Below, piece by piece: positions 1 through 8,636 of a stretch of 64,000 nt of DNA. The notes beneath the pieces were generated by a model, which saw only the letters and a list, made by a program, of their open reading frames with translations, searched no databases and was not told the origin of the DNA. The stretch comes from Microtetraspora sp. NBRC 13810 (GTDB lineage Bacteria; Actinomycetota; Actinomycetes; Streptosporangiales; Streptosporangiaceae), in assembly GCF_030268685.1 (NCBI RefSeq), contig NZ_BSRQ01000012.1, positions 62,001-126,000 on the forward strand. The letters run 5' to 3'. The position numbers and the translations under genes were made by a program. Within the stretch, counting starts at the first letter, position 1, and each line of letters starts with the position of its first letter.

Positions 1-480
1 AGCCCGAAGGCGAGCAGCGCGGAGCCCAGTCCCCTGTCCCAGGTCCAGCCCATCGCCAGCCCGCACAGCGCCATGACGAGCAGCCCGAGCGCGGAGTTCA
101 GCAGGTCGGCGGCGCACCGCCCGGTCACCACCGCCGAGGACGCCATCGGCATGGCCCGGAACCGGTCGGTCACCCCCTTGGACGCGTCCCCGGCCACCGC
201 CGCGTACGTGGTCTCCAGGCCGAAGACCATGGTCATGGCGAACATGCCGGGGACGAGGAAACTCCCGATAGCCGCCGCCCCCGGGCACCGACATCCCGCC
301 GCCGAACAGGTAGCCGAACATCAGCGCGATCATCACCGGGAAGAGCAGTCCGATCAGGATCTGCGCGGGCTGGTTGGCCCAGTGCGTCAGGTCGCGGCGG
401 GTGATGACCCAGCTGTCCAGCACCGCGTGGCGCAGCCGCTCGGCCGGTCCGCCGCGCCGCGCGTGAATGGTCGCCGTCAT
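1..480 (-). pseudogene. DrrB-like ABC-2 transporter permease, frameshifted, cut by window edge
   Basis: This is the membrane permease of a drug-export ABC transporter, the partner of the ATPase that ends at 477. Its ATG at 480-478 overlaps the ATPase stop (ATGA). Translation gives MTATIHARRGG, a membrane segment around LIGLLFPVMIALMFGYLFGG, then GGGYREF. The family motif YREFLVPGMF is broken: the codon after GAG reads TTT CCT instead of TTC CTC. One extra base lies in the A run at 259-261 on the plus strand. The correct frame resumes as LVPGMFAMTMVFGLETTYAAVAGDASKGVTDR and runs openly past position 1. This is either a real inactivating +1 shift or a homopolymer sequencing error. About 160 of the usual 250-280 residues lie inside the window. 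Confidence 0.8.
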
Positions 481-1457
481 GCCTCTCCTCCGGTGCCCGC
501 CGCCAGGGCGGACGGGCGGGTCAGGTGCAGGAACGCCTCGTCGAGGGTGGGGCGGCGCAGCGCGACGTCCTCGGCGACGATGCCGTGCTCGTCCAGCGCG
601 CGGACCACGGCGGTCAGGGCGGTCATCCGGTCCCGTACCGGGGCGCCGACCGCGCGCCGGTCCTGGTCGGTCTCGGTGGCCGCGCCGGTGACCTCGCCGA
701 CCAGGGCCGCCGCGCGGGGCAGGTCGGCGGCGTCGCGCAGCACGACGTCGAGCCGGTCGCCGCCGGCCAGCGACTTGAGCCGGTCCGGGGTGTCCTCGGC
801 GACGACCCGCCCGGCGTCGATCACCGAGATCCGGTCCGCGAGCTGGTCGGCCTCCTCCAGGTACTGGGTGGTGAGGAGCACCGTGGTGCCGCCCGCCACC
901 AGTCCGCGCACGGCGGTCCAGACCTCGTTGCGGGCCCGCGGGTCGAGGCCCGTGGTCGGCTCGTCCAGGAAGAGCACCGGCGGCGAGAGGATCATGCCCG
1001 CCGCCAGGTCGAGCCGCCTGCGCATGCCGCCGGAGTAGTCCGCGACCGGCTTGCGGCCGGTGTCCGCCAGGTCGAACCGGTCGAGCAGCTCCGCCGCCCG
1101 GCGGTCGGCCTCCCGGCCGCCCAGGTGGTACAGCCGGCCGAACATCGCGAGGTTCTGCCGGCCGCTCAGCAGCTCGTCCAGCGCGGCGTTCTGCCCCACC
1201 AGGCCGATCCGGAAGCGGACCTCGGCGGCCTGCCGTACGACGTCGAAGCCGGCGACCTCGGCGCGGCCGCCGTCGGGGCGCAGCAGGGTGGACAGGATCC
1301 GCACGCAGGTGGTCTTGCCCGCGCCGTTGGGGCCGAGCAGCCCGTGCACGGTGCCCGCGGGCACGGTCAGGTCGAGGCCGTCGAGCGCGGCCCGGTCTCC
1401 ATAGCGTTTGCGCAGCTCCTCCGCGATGACCGCGGGGCCGGTCGGACGCACAGTCAT
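477..1457 (-). CDS. DrrA-family ABC transporter ATP-binding protein
   Basis: This is the cytoplasmic ATPase of a DrrAB-type exporter for drugs or other hydrophobic compounds, 326 residues, the normal length for the family. It shows Walker A (GLLGPNGAGKTT, about residues 39-50), the ABC signature (YSGGMRRRLDLA), Walker B (VLFLDEPTTGLDPR), an H-loop region (LLTTQYLEEADQLADR), and the C-terminal extension of the daunorubicin-resistance family. The start is an ATG at 1457. Its stop overlaps the start of the permease, so the two are co-transcribed. It is divergent from a TetR regulator across a short gap that contains an inverted repeat, so TetR control is likely. The substrate cannot be read from the sequence. 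Confidence 0.93.
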   Translation of the reverse strand: MTVRPTGPAVIAEELRKRYGDRAALDGLDLTVPAGTVHGLLGPNGAGKTTCVRILSTLLRPDGGRAEVAGFDVVRQAAEVRFRIGLVGQNAALDELLSGRQNLAMFGRLYHLGGREADRRAAELLDRFDLADTGRKPVADYSGGMRRRLDLAAGMILSPPVLFLDEPTTGLDPRARNEVWTAVRGLVAGGTTVLLTTQYLEEADQLADRISVIDAGRVVAEDTPDRLKSLAGGDRLDVVLRDAADLPRAAALVGEVTGAATETDQDRRAVGAPVRDRMTALTAVVRALDEHGIVAEDVALRRPTLDEAFLHLTRPSALAAGTGGEA

Positions 1458-1466
1458 GGCCCTCCT

Positions 1467-1514
1467 AACTCTCTACACCGTATGGAATTACTTTAGCTTA
1501 CACTGTAGAGAGTT
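1467..1514. promoter_or_regulatory. Inverted-repeat operator between exporter and TetR gene
   Basis: Arms AACTCTCTACA (1467-1477) and TGTAGAGAGTT (1504-1514) are perfect reverse complements 26 bp apart. Each half also carries a small palindrome of the form TACACYGTA (1474-1482 and 1499-1507). The site fills the space between the divergent ABC exporter and TetR genes. That is the expected place for an autoregulated TetR operator which represses both promoters. The sequence symmetry is seen directly; binding by this TetR is inferred. Confidence 0.7.
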
Positions 1515-1518
1515 TGGT

Positions 1519-2310
1519 GTGCACAATGGAGGCGTGACGACGGAGTACACCGGGAGCGGAGACCCCAGGCGCAGCGTGGAGCTCCTGTGGGGCCTGCGCG
1601 ACGGGCCCAGGCGGGGGCCGAAGCCGCGCTTCTCGGTGCCGCAGATCGCGCGGGCCGCGATCGAGCTGGCCGACGCCGAGGGGCTGGCCGCGCTGTCCAT
1701 GCGCCGGGTGGCCGACCGGCTCGGCGTCACCGCCATGTCGCTCTACTCCTACGTGCCGGGCAAGGCCGAGCTGCTCGACGTCATGGTGGACACCGTGTAC
1801 GCCGAGACCGACCGGACCCGCGACCCGGCGTCCGGCTGGCGAGACGGCCTGGAGGCGGTCGCCAGGGACAACTGGGCGCTCTATCTACGCCACCCGTGGC
1901 TGCTCCAGGTGGCCGCCGTCGGCAGGCCCGTGCTCGGCCCCCACATGATCGCGAAGTACGACCACGAGCTGTCCGCGGTGGACGGCATCGGCCTGGCCGA
2001 CGTCGAGATGGACCTCGTGCTCGGCCTCGTCACCAACTACGTGCACGGCGCGGTGCGCGCCGCGGTGGAGGCCGCCCAGGTCGAGCAGCGCACCGGGCTC
2101 ACCGACGAGCAGTGGTGGGAGGCGTGGGCGCCGGTGCTCGGCAAGGTCCTCGACGAGGGCCGGCACCCGGTCGCCGCCCGGGTCGGCTCGGCGGCCGGCC
2201 GGGAGTACGGCGCCGCCTACGCGCCCGAGCGGTCCTTCGAGTTCGGTCTCCAGCGCCTTCTCGACGGCATCGAGGTTTTCGTGCGCGGCCGTTCCGGGCG
2301 GGACGGATGA
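1519..2310 (+). CDS. TetR family transcriptional regulator
   Basis: This is a one-component repressor, about 263 residues. The N-terminal helix-turn-helix is clear (IARAAIELADAEGLAALSMRRVADRLGVTAMSLYSYV). It is followed by a TetR_C-type ligand domain (WRDGLEAVARDNWALYLRHPWLL and later NYVHGAVRA). Candidate starts are GTG at 1519, with AGAGAG upstream, and GTG at 1534, where GGAGG sits too close. I chose 1519. It faces the DrrAB exporter across the inverted repeat at 1467-1514, so it most likely represses that exporter and itself until the exported compound binds. The long frame extends further 5' into the ATPase gene, but that part is antisense and not coding. Confidence 0.88.
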   Translation: MHNGGVTTEYTGSGDPRRSVELLWGLRDGPRRGPKPRFSVPQIARAAIELADAEGLAALSMRRVADRLGVTAMSLYSYVPGKAELLDVMVDTVYAETDRTRDPASGWRDGLEAVARDNWALYLRHPWLLQVAAVGRPVLGPHMIAKYDHELSAVDGIGLADVEMDLVLGLVTNYVHGAVRAAVEAAQVEQRTGLTDEQWWEAWAPVLGKVLDEGRHPVAARVGSAAGREYGAAYAPERSFEFGLQRLLDGIEVFVRGRSGRDG

Positions 2311-2396
2311 GGGGACCCATTATCCTTTATGGTGTCCGATGCTGATTTTTCTCATTCCCTTCCCTCCATATGGGCCACTGCACACAATGGGTTTTC

Positions 2397-3392
2397 ATGA
2401 CCGGCTTAGAGAACGCGCCCGACCCGATCGCCGCACTGTGGGAGCGGGTGCGGGAAGTGCTGGAGGACAGGGGCAATCCCACTCCGCACGCCATTGACCG
2501 GTTGGCGTCGGGACACGGTCACGCGCTGGCGCCGAGCACGGTCGCCGGATGGTTCAGGACCTGGACCGTGGTGCCCTCGTGGGACAGGTTCCAGGTGCTG
2601 CTGACCGCTCTCGGAGTGGCGCCCGGCGAGGACTGGCGGACCCTGCACGCCGCCGCCGAGCAGACCAGGAACGAGCGCAGGCAGCAGCGCAAGAGCGTGC
2701 CCCCGGGGGAGCCGGTCGCGCCGGGCAGGGAGCCGGCCGAGTGGGGCGGGACGCCCAGGGAACAGGACCTCGTGTCCGGGCTGCTGTTCGTGCTCGGCCG
2801 GTCGGCGACGATCATCGACCAGCTCGCGGCGCGCTGCGAGTCCCTGTCCCAGGAGACCGACAGGCTGCGCGAGCTGCTGCACCGCACCCGGTCGGACGCG
2901 GACCGCGAGCTGGCCGAGATGCGCCGGGCGCTGAAGGATTTGGAGCCCGGCGCGGCCGGGGCCGCGCCGGCGGGCCTGCGCGGCGGGATCCCCGACCAGG
3001 CGGCATGGGAGAGCGAGGAGCCGGACGCCGGGTGGCTGCCGGACGACCCGCCCTATTCGGCTCCGCTGGTGCGGCCCTACATGGTGACGAAAGGCCGTTC
3101 CAGCCCGCGTACGGACCTGGCGGTGGAGGCGCTGGTGTCCGCCGTCGCGCTGACCGACAGGGATATGTCGCTGATGATGCCTGAATATCACGATATTCAG
3201 CGCTTATGTCAGCAAGTTCGGTCGGTGGCCGAAATATCGGCTTTGCTTGGCATGCCGCTGGCGGTGGCCCGCATCCTCATCGCCGACATGGCCGCCGAGG
3301 CCCTCGTCCACGTCCACGAACCGGACCCGGACGAGGACAGCCTGGACCACGCCCTGCTGGAGAAGGTCCTCAACGGCCTGCGCAAACTGTGA
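2397..3392 (+). CDS. HTH-like/coiled-coil/DUF742 fusion protein
   Basis: About 331 residues. The N-terminus (residues 1-95) reads as a helix-turn-helix-like module (LAPSTVAGWFRTWTVVPSWDRFQVLLTALG). A charged linker and a coiled coil follow (QLAARCESLSQETDRLRELLHRTRSDADREL). The last 110 residues match DUF742: RPYMVTKGRSSPRTDL, then QRLCQQVRSVAEISALLGMPLAVARILIADMAAEALVHVH, and LLEKVLNGLRKL. DUF742 proteins are normally separate subunits of conservons next to a roadblock protein and a small GTPase, and no such partners lie here. No strong ribosome-binding site is seen. ATG 2397 was preferred to ATG 2370 because the conserved region starts soon after it. The role is probably transcriptional or signalling, but unproven. 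Confidence 0.75.
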   Translation: MTGLENAPDPIAALWERVREVLEDRGNPTPHAIDRLASGHGHALAPSTVAGWFRTWTVVPSWDRFQVLLTALGVAPGEDWRTLHAAAEQTRNERRQQRKSVPPGEPVAPGREPAEWGGTPREQDLVSGLLFVLGRSATIIDQLAARCESLSQETDRLRELLHRTRSDADRELAEMRRALKDLEPGAAGAAPAGLRGGIPDQAAWESEEPDAGWLPDDPPYSAPLVRPYMVTKGRSSPRTDLAVEALVSAVALTDRDMSLMMPEYHDIQRLCQQVRSVAEISALLGMPLAVARILIADMAAEALVHVHEPDPDEDSLDHALLEKVLNGLRKL

Positions 3393-3396
3393 CCGG

Positions 3397-4497
3397 TCAG
3401 CCGGCCAGCTCGGCCACCGGGATCCGGCGGAAGGCGATCGTCTCGTAGGGGCCGAAGTCGCCCGTCTCGTACAGCAGGCCCACCGTGCCGGCGTCCACCG
3501 GGACCAGGTCGGAGTAGGCGGCGGGCAGCCCGGAGACGGTGTGCACCGGGCGCCAGGTGACGCCGCCGTCCCGGCTCGCCCTGATCGTCATCAGGGCGCG
3601 GGCGTCCGGCGCGGCCGGGCCGGAGAAGAGCAGCACGTCCGGGTCGGGCCACTGCAGCACGCTGCCCTCGACCACCGGTCCCACCAGGCCGCTCTGCGGG
3701 CGGAACGGCAGCTCCAGGCTCTGCCCGCCGTTGCCGGAGTAGGCGTCCGCCCGGGTGCCGGGGGCGGCGGAGTCGTTGCGGGTGTTCAGGTAGACGCGGC
3801 CGTCGGGCAGTTCGGTGGCGGTGGTCTCGTTGACGTTCACGTAGGCGTCGGGATTGTCGTCCACGTAGCCGATCCGCCAGGTCTCGCCGCCGTCGTCGCT
3901 CAGCAGGCCGTGCCCGCCGTTGTACTTGCCCTCGGTGCCGTCGTCGCCGCGTCCCGGCGGCAGCGAGTGGTTGGCGGGCACGAGGAGGCGGCCCGCGTGC
4001 GGCCCGTGGCGCAACTCGACCGCGTGCCCCGGGGTGGTGGCGTACCAGCGCCACTCGGGCCGCTTCGCGGTCGCGGTGATCTCCCGGGGCGCGGTCCAGG
4101 TGGCGCCGTCGTCGTCGCTGCGCTGCACGTAGACGCGGCGGCCGTCGGCGGCGGCGACCTCGCCGCGCCTGATCCTGGCCTCGGTGGCGGTCGCGGCGTT
4201 CTGCACCGAGACGAGGACGATCCGCCCGGCGCCCGTCACCACGGGGGCGGGGTTGCCCGCGGTGCCGTCGCGGCCGTGCTCGGCGACCACCTGGAGGGCG
4301 CCCCAGGTGCGCCCGCCGTCGGTGGAGCGCTTGAGCACCAGGTCGATGTGTCCCGTGTCGGCGGCCGAGCCGCGCCTTCCCTCCGCGAAGGCGAGCAGCG
4401 TGCCGGAGACGGTGGCGACGGCGGCGGGGATCCGGAAGGTGTGGTAGCCCTCGGCGCCCGAGCGGAAGGGCACTGAGGTGACGTAGGGGGCGGGCAT
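3397..4497 (-). CDS. Exo-alpha-sialidase (GH33-like)
   Basis: This is a six-bladed propeller glycosidase that would release terminal sialic acids. It has 366 residues. The N-terminal FRIP motif is present (GYHTFRIPAAV). At least four Asp-boxes of the form SxDxGxTW are visible: STDGGRTW, SDDDGATW, SDDGGETW and SRDGGVTW. I see no signal peptide at this ATG, which has CGGAG upstream, so the enzyme looks cytoplasmic unless a start was missed. It is convergent with the DUF742 gene, with a 4-bp gap, and has no nan catabolic genes beside it. BNR-repeat proteins sometimes have other glycan targets, so the substrate is uncertain. Confidence 0.85.
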   Translation of the reverse strand: MPAPYVTSVPFRSGAEGYHTFRIPAAVATVSGTLLAFAEGRRGSAADTGHIDLVLKRSTDGGRTWGALQVVAEHGRDGTAGNPAPVVTGAGRIVLVSVQNAATATEARIRRGEVAAADGRRVYVQRSDDDGATWTAPREITATAKRPEWRWYATTPGHAVELRHGPHAGRLLVPANHSLPPGRGDDGTEGKYNGGHGLLSDDGGETWRIGYVDDNPDAYVNVNETTATELPDGRVYLNTRNDSAAPGTRADAYSGNGGQSLELPFRPQSGLVGPVVEGSVLQWPDPDVLLFSGPAAPDARALMTIRASRDGGVTWRPVHTVSGLPAAYSDLVPVDAGTVGLLYETGDFGPYETIAFRRIPVAELAG

Positions 4498-4714
4498 CGG
4501 GGCTCCGATCGGGGGGCGGGACTCCGGTCCCGGGCACGCTACCCACCGCCGCCCGCCCGGCCACGTGCGTTCGCCGATCCGCCCGCGCGTGTTCAGCCCG
4601 CCGACCGGGCCCGTTCAGCCCGGCGCCGGTGAACCGGCTAAACCCTATGCATCACGACAAAAAATGATAAATGGGGGATTATCGCGATTAGTTGTCCATA
4701 GTGATGAGGGATCG

Positions 4715-5638
4715 ATGTCGGGGGTCGTCGCGGCGTTCGCCGCCTTGGTGTCGGTCGCGCTGCTCGGGTACCTGGTGGGCCGCACCGGGGTGCTCCGGGC
4801 CCAGGACGAGCTGGTGCTGTCCAGGCTCGCGTTCTACGTCGCCACGCCCGCGCTGCTGTTCACCACCGTGGCCACCGCCGACCTCGGCTCGATCTTCTCC
4901 CCGGTGCTGGTCGCCCACGTGGCGGGCCTGGCCGTGGTCCAGGCGGTCGTCGTCGTGGTGGCGGTGTTCCGGCGCAGGGACGGGGCCGAGACGACCATCG
5001 GCGTGCTCGCCGCCTCCTACGTCAACGCCGGCAACCTCGGCGTCCCGCTCGGCGTCTACGTGCTCGGCGACGGCGCGCTCATCGCGCCGATCCTGCTCTT
5101 CCAGCTCCTCGTCATGGCCCCGGTCGCGTTCCACCGGCTGGACCGGCGCGGCGCGGCCGGGGCGTCGCTCCGGTCCGCGCTGCGCCGCCCGCTGACCAAC
5201 CCGCTCTCGGTCGCCTCCCTGCTCGGCCTGGCGGTCGCCCTCAGCGGCCTGACGATCCCCGCCGCGGTCACCCGGCCGATCGAACTCGTCGGCGCCGCCG
5301 CCGTACCGGTCGCGCTCATCTCCTACGGCCTGAGCCTGAGCGGCCGCGGCGCCGCCCGCCTCGGGGGAGAGGGCCGGAGCGCGGACGTCGCGCTCGTCGT
5401 CGCCCTCAAGTGCTTCGCGCACCCCGCCGTGTCGTACCTCATCGGCCGGTACGCCCTCGGCCTCGACGGTCCCGCCCTGCTGGCCGCCACGCTCTTCGCG
5501 GCCCTGCCCACGGCCCAGAACGTCTACGTCTACGCCGTCCACTACGACACCGGGAAGCGGCTCGCCCGCGGCGCGGTCTTCCTCAGCACGCTGATCTCCA
5601 TCCCGGTCATGCTGACAGTGAGCGGCCTGCTCGCCTGA
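4715..5638 (+). CDS. AEC family transporter (auxin efflux carrier type)
   Basis: Inner-membrane carrier of about 307 residues with roughly ten hydrophobic segments. It begins MSGVVAAFAALVSVALLGYLVGRTGVLRAQ and has the family-typical LSRLAFYVATPALLFTTVA near the N-terminus. A second conserved half starts near NPLSVASLLGLAVALSGL. The start is ATG 4715, which has GATGAGGG just upstream; the frame is open further 5' but without coding character. AEC proteins export or exchange small organic acids. No substrate is indicated by the neighbours. An inverted repeat follows at 5653-5687. Confidence 0.85.
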   Translation: MSGVVAAFAALVSVALLGYLVGRTGVLRAQDELVLSRLAFYVATPALLFTTVATADLGSIFSPVLVAHVAGLAVVQAVVVVVAVFRRRDGAETTIGVLAASYVNAGNLGVPLGVYVLGDGALIAPILLFQLLVMAPVAFHRLDRRGAAGASLRSALRRPLTNPLSVASLLGLAVALSGLTIPAAVTRPIELVGAAAVPVALISYGLSLSGRGAARLGGEGRSADVALVVALKCFAHPAVSYLIGRYALGLDGPALLAATLFAALPTAQNVYVYAVHYDTGKRLARGAVFLSTLISIPVMLTVSGLLA

Positions 5639-5652
5639 CCGGATCGTTCCGC

Positions 5653-5687
5653 AGGGAGCCCCGATGGTGTCTTATCGCAGGCTCCCT
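5653..5687. terminator. Inverted repeat downstream of AEC gene
   Basis: AGGGAGCC (5653-5660) and GGCTCCCT (5680-5687) are perfect reverse complements with a 19-base loop. They lie 15 bp after the AEC stop and 20 bp before the isochorismatase start. The repeat could be a terminator for the first gene or an operator for the second. There is no T-run, so termination would not be of the simple intrinsic kind. Confidence 0.4.
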
Positions 5688-5707
5688 CCCCAGGCCAGGC
5701 TGGAGGC

Positions 5708-6289
5708 ATGAGACGCGCATTGATCGTCATCGACGTCCAGGAGTCCTTCCGGCGGCGGGACACCTGGCGGGCGGTGTCCAACCCCGGCATCGTCGCCCAG
5801 GTGAACCGCCTGGTGGACCGGGCGAGGGCGGCGGGGGACCTCGTCGTCTGGGTCCTGCACGCCGAGCCGGGCAGCGGCACGGTGTTCGACCCACCCGCAG
5901 GCTTCGTCCGGATGATGGACGGGCTGGATCCCCGGGAGGGCGAGCCGGTGATCACCAAGACGTCCCGCAACGCCTTCACCACCACCAACCTCCAGCAGCT
6001 CCTCACCGCCGAGGGCATCCGCGACCTGGTCGTCTGCGGCATCCAGACCGAGCAGTGCTGCGAGACGACCACCCGGCTGGCCGCCGACCTCGGGTTCGAC
6101 GTCACGTTCGTCGTCGACGCCACCGCGACCTTCCCGATCCCGCACCGCGACGCGCCGCAGGGCCGCACCGTCGAGGAGATCGTCGCCGACCCGCGCACGC
6201 TGGGCGTCCGGGAGATCGTCGCCAGGACGGAGTACGCGCTCGCCGGCCGGTTCGCCGCCATCGCCTCCGTGGACGACTTGGTAGGCTGA
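5708..6289 (+). CDS. Isochorismatase-family cysteine hydrolase
   Basis: Cytoplasmic cysteine hydrolase of 193 residues, the usual length. The catalytic triad can be placed at D9 (ALIVIDVQ), K84 (VITKTSRNAF) and C117 (CGIQTEQC). The family includes nicotinamidases, N-carbamoylsarcosine amidases and isochorismatases. The single-domain form without an ArCP points to an amidase-like rather than siderophore role. It is followed 7 bp later by a GlxA-type regulator. In many actinobacteria GlxA regulators sit beside a cysteine hydrolase and control it, so the two probably form one unit. Confidence 0.88.
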   Translation: MRRALIVIDVQESFRRRDTWRAVSNPGIVAQVNRLVDRARAAGDLVVWVLHAEPGSGTVFDPPAGFVRMMDGLDPREGEPVITKTSRNAFTTTNLQQLLTAEGIRDLVVCGIQTEQCCETTTRLAADLGFDVTFVVDATATFPIPHRDAPQGRTVEEIVADPRTLGVREIVARTEYALAGRFAAIASVDDLVG

Positions 6290-6296
6290 CCGGATC

Positions 6297-7220
6297 GTGC
6301 TCAGAGTCGCCTTCCTGCTGCTTCCCGGGCTGCACCTGCTCGACCTCGCCGGTCCCGCCCAGGTGTTCTCCATGGCCGCCCAGCTCGGCTACGACTACGA
6401 GCTGTGCTACGTGGGGGAGCAGGAGGAAGTGCCGACCGCGCAGGGGCTCCCGGTGCGCGCCGGGCTGAGCTGGCCCGAGCTGCGCCCCGCCGACCTCGTG
6501 GTGGTGCCGGGCTGGCGGGCGCCCACGTTGCGGGAGAGCTCGCGGGTCGGCGCCGCCGGCGCGGCCCGGCTGGCCGCCCACCACGCGGCGGGCGGCACGG
6601 TGGCCAGCGTCTGCGCGGGCGCCGAGGCGCTCGGCCGGGCCGGGCTGCTGGACGGCAGGCGCTGCACCACCCACCACGACCTCCAGGACGAGCTGGCCGT
6701 CCGGTACCCGCGGGCGACCGTGGTGCGTGACGTGCTCTTCGTCGTGGACGACCGGGTGGTCACCTCGGCGGGCATCGCGAGCGGTATCGACCTCGCGCTG
6801 CACCTCGTCGCCGTGCGGCACGGGCCGGGCGCCGCCGCCAGGGTCGCCCGCGCGATGGTCGTCTACACCCGGCGCAACGGCGACGAACGGCAGGCGAGCG
6901 CCATGCTGCGGCACCGGGCGCACCTCAGCGACGTTGTGCACCGGGTGCAGGACCTCATCGACTCGCGGTTCGCCGAGCCGTTGCCGCTGGACGGCCTGGC
7001 CGCCGAGTCCGGGGTCAGCCCGCGTACCCTGACCAGGCTGTTCGGCGAGGCGACCGGCATGACCCCGCTGCGCTACCAGCAGACGCTGCGCGTGGAGCGG
7101 GCCGAGCACCTGATCGGCAGGGGCGCGACCGTGGAGTCCGCGGCCCGGGCCGTCGGCTTCACCGACGCCCGCATGCTCCGCAGGCTGCGGGGCCGGGGCA
7201 GGGAGATCACCCGTCCGTGA
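6297..7220 (+). CDS. GlxA-type AraC regulator with DJ-1/PfpI domain
   Basis: 307 residues. Residues 1-180 form a DJ-1/PfpI (amidase-like) sensing domain. The elbow motif VASVCAGAEALGRAGLLDGRRCTTHH carries the conserved Cys. The C-terminal 100 residues are an AraC double helix-turn-helix (PLPLDGLAAESGVSPRTLTRLFGEATGMTPLRYQQTLRVERAEHLI). The start is GTG 6297, right behind the isochorismatase stop, so it is co-transcribed. The 3' end overlaps the convergent acyltransferase by 14 bp. A second GlxA-type regulator is encoded at 12084. Confidence 0.9.
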   Translation: MLRVAFLLLPGLHLLDLAGPAQVFSMAAQLGYDYELCYVGEQEEVPTAQGLPVRAGLSWPELRPADLVVVPGWRAPTLRESSRVGAAGAARLAAHHAAGGTVASVCAGAEALGRAGLLDGRRCTTHHDLQDELAVRYPRATVVRDVLFVVDDRVVTSAGIASGIDLALHLVAVRHGPGAAARVARAMVVYTRRNGDERQASAMLRHRAHLSDVVHRVQDLIDSRFAEPLPLDGLAAESGVSPRTLTRLFGEATGMTPLRYQQTLRVERAEHLIGRGATVESAARAVGFTDARMLRRLRGRGREITRP

Positions 7221-8586
7221 CCCGCCCGCCGCCGGGTTCGGCGCGCGGCGGCGACCGTAGCAGCCGGAGGGTCGCCGCCCCGCCCAGAAAGGCCGCCAGC
7301 GCGACGGCGGGCAGCCCGAAGAGCGCGGGTTCGGTGTTGGGGAACAGGCTGTTCAGCAGCAGCCCGAGCGCGACCGCGGCCAGCCCCGCCACGGTCGCCG
7401 CCGGGCGCGCCCAGCCGAGCGCCCCGGAACGCGGCACGGCGGGAACCGGGCGGCGGCGGGCCGCCCGTATCTCGACCGGCCCGAAGATCGCGACCAGCAC
7501 CGCCAGCGCCGGCACCAGCATGACCAGCCACGGGATCCGCCAGGCCAGCCAGGACGCCGAGCCCACCCGCTGCACCGGCAGCACGCCCAGCAGGTCGAGC
7601 AGGCCGGTGAGCAGGATCGCGGCGGTGACGTGCCACAGGAAGATCGTCAGCACGACGGCGTTGACCGCGACCACCACCGTCCACGGCCCCCTGCGGCGCA
7701 GCCACCGCTCGGCCCGGTCCTTCACCAGCAGTGCCAGGCCGATCTGGACGGTGGCCACCGCGAGCAGGGCGAGGCTCGGCGGCGACATGTTGTGCAGCCG
7801 CTCCCCCGGCACGTTGATCATGCTGATCGGGTAGGGGCCGGCGAGGGTGAGCAGCAGCAATGCGCCGAGCCCGCCGAGCAGCAGCGGCAGCGCGACCCGG
7901 GGCCGGGCCGGCAGCAGGCCGTCCCGCCAGGCGAACCCCATCTGGTGAACGGCCAGCCAGCCGAACACGAAGCTGCCGTTCCCGAGAGACTCCGCGCCGT
8001 TCAGCCGGGCCACGTCCCCGGCGGCGACCAGGCCGGTCAGCACCACCGGGACGGCCAGGCCGTACCTGCGGTGCAGGGCGTGCATCGGCGGGGTGAGGAC
8101 GACCACGATCAGGTAGACCGACAGGAACCACAGCGGGATCGAGGCGAACCACACCACCGTCCGCACCCAGCCGGGATCGACGGGGAACAGCCGGGCGGCG
8201 AGCGCGGCGCCGGCCATCACCAGCACCAGGGCGGTGGTCGGCGGGACGAGCCGGCCGCCCCGGTCGAGCAGCCAGCCGGTCGTGTCCCCGCCCCGGCGGC
8301 GGCGCGACTCCAGGGACACCGCGTTCGCGTATCCGCCGACGAGGAAGAACAGCGGCAGCACCTGCACCACCCAGGTGAGCGGATGCGCCCACGGCAGGTC
8401 CGGCAGCGCCGAGCGGCCGGTCAGCCGGCCCTGCGCGTCGTGGCCGATCACGGTGGCCAGCCAGTGGCCGAGCACGACCGAGACGATGGCCACCGCCCGC
8501 AGCAGGTCGATGAACCGCTCCCTCGCGGGCGGCGTCCGATCCACCAGCAGGTGGAGCCCGCGGAGCGGGGCGCCGATACCGTGCAT
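7207..8586 (-). CDS. Membrane acyltransferase family protein (acyltransferase 3 type)
   Basis: 459 residues with about ten transmembrane segments. The N-terminus has the acyltransferase-3 signature (RFIDLLRAVAIVSVVLGHWLAT, then PLFFLVGGYANA). The conserved Arg and His of that first region are typical of proteins that transfer acyl groups to sugars, peptides or lipids. The start is ATG 8586 with GGAGGAC just before it. A GTG in the same frame about 15 codons in is an alternative. It resembles the acyltransferase at 45225 (shared LGHWL and LALFFLVGG type motifs), so two members of one family flank the island. The target molecule is unknown. Confidence 0.85.
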   Translation of the reverse strand: MHGIGAPLRGLHLLVDRTPPARERFIDLLRAVAIVSVVLGHWLATVIGHDAQGRLTGRSALPDLPWAHPLTWVVQVLPLFFLVGGYANAVSLESRRRRGGDTTGWLLDRGGRLVPPTTALVLVMAGAALAARLFPVDPGWVRTVVWFASIPLWFLSVYLIVVVLTPPMHALHRRYGLAVPVVLTGLVAAGDVARLNGAESLGNGSFVFGWLAVHQMGFAWRDGLLPARPRVALPLLLGGLGALLLLTLAGPYPISMINVPGERLHNMSPPSLALLAVATVQIGLALLVKDRAERWLRRRGPWTVVVAVNAVVLTIFLWHVTAAILLTGLLDLLGVLPVQRVGSASWLAWRIPWLVMLVPALAVLVAIFGPVEIRAARRRPVPAVPRSGALGWARPAATVAGLAAVALGLLLNSLFPNTEPALFGLPAVALAAFLGGAATLRLLRSPPRAEPGGGRVTDG

Positions 8587-8636
8587 GTCCTCCGGGGCAC
8601 CTTCCTGACCAGGGCGACGACCAGACTTCTACCCCG

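Noticed and set aside
3209-4564. Long minus-strand frame of 451 codons over the sialidase
   Set aside because: It is an Arg/Gly/Pro-rich shadow of the sialidase gene in another frame, without family motifs. The 366-residue sialidase frame has FRIP and Asp-box motifs.
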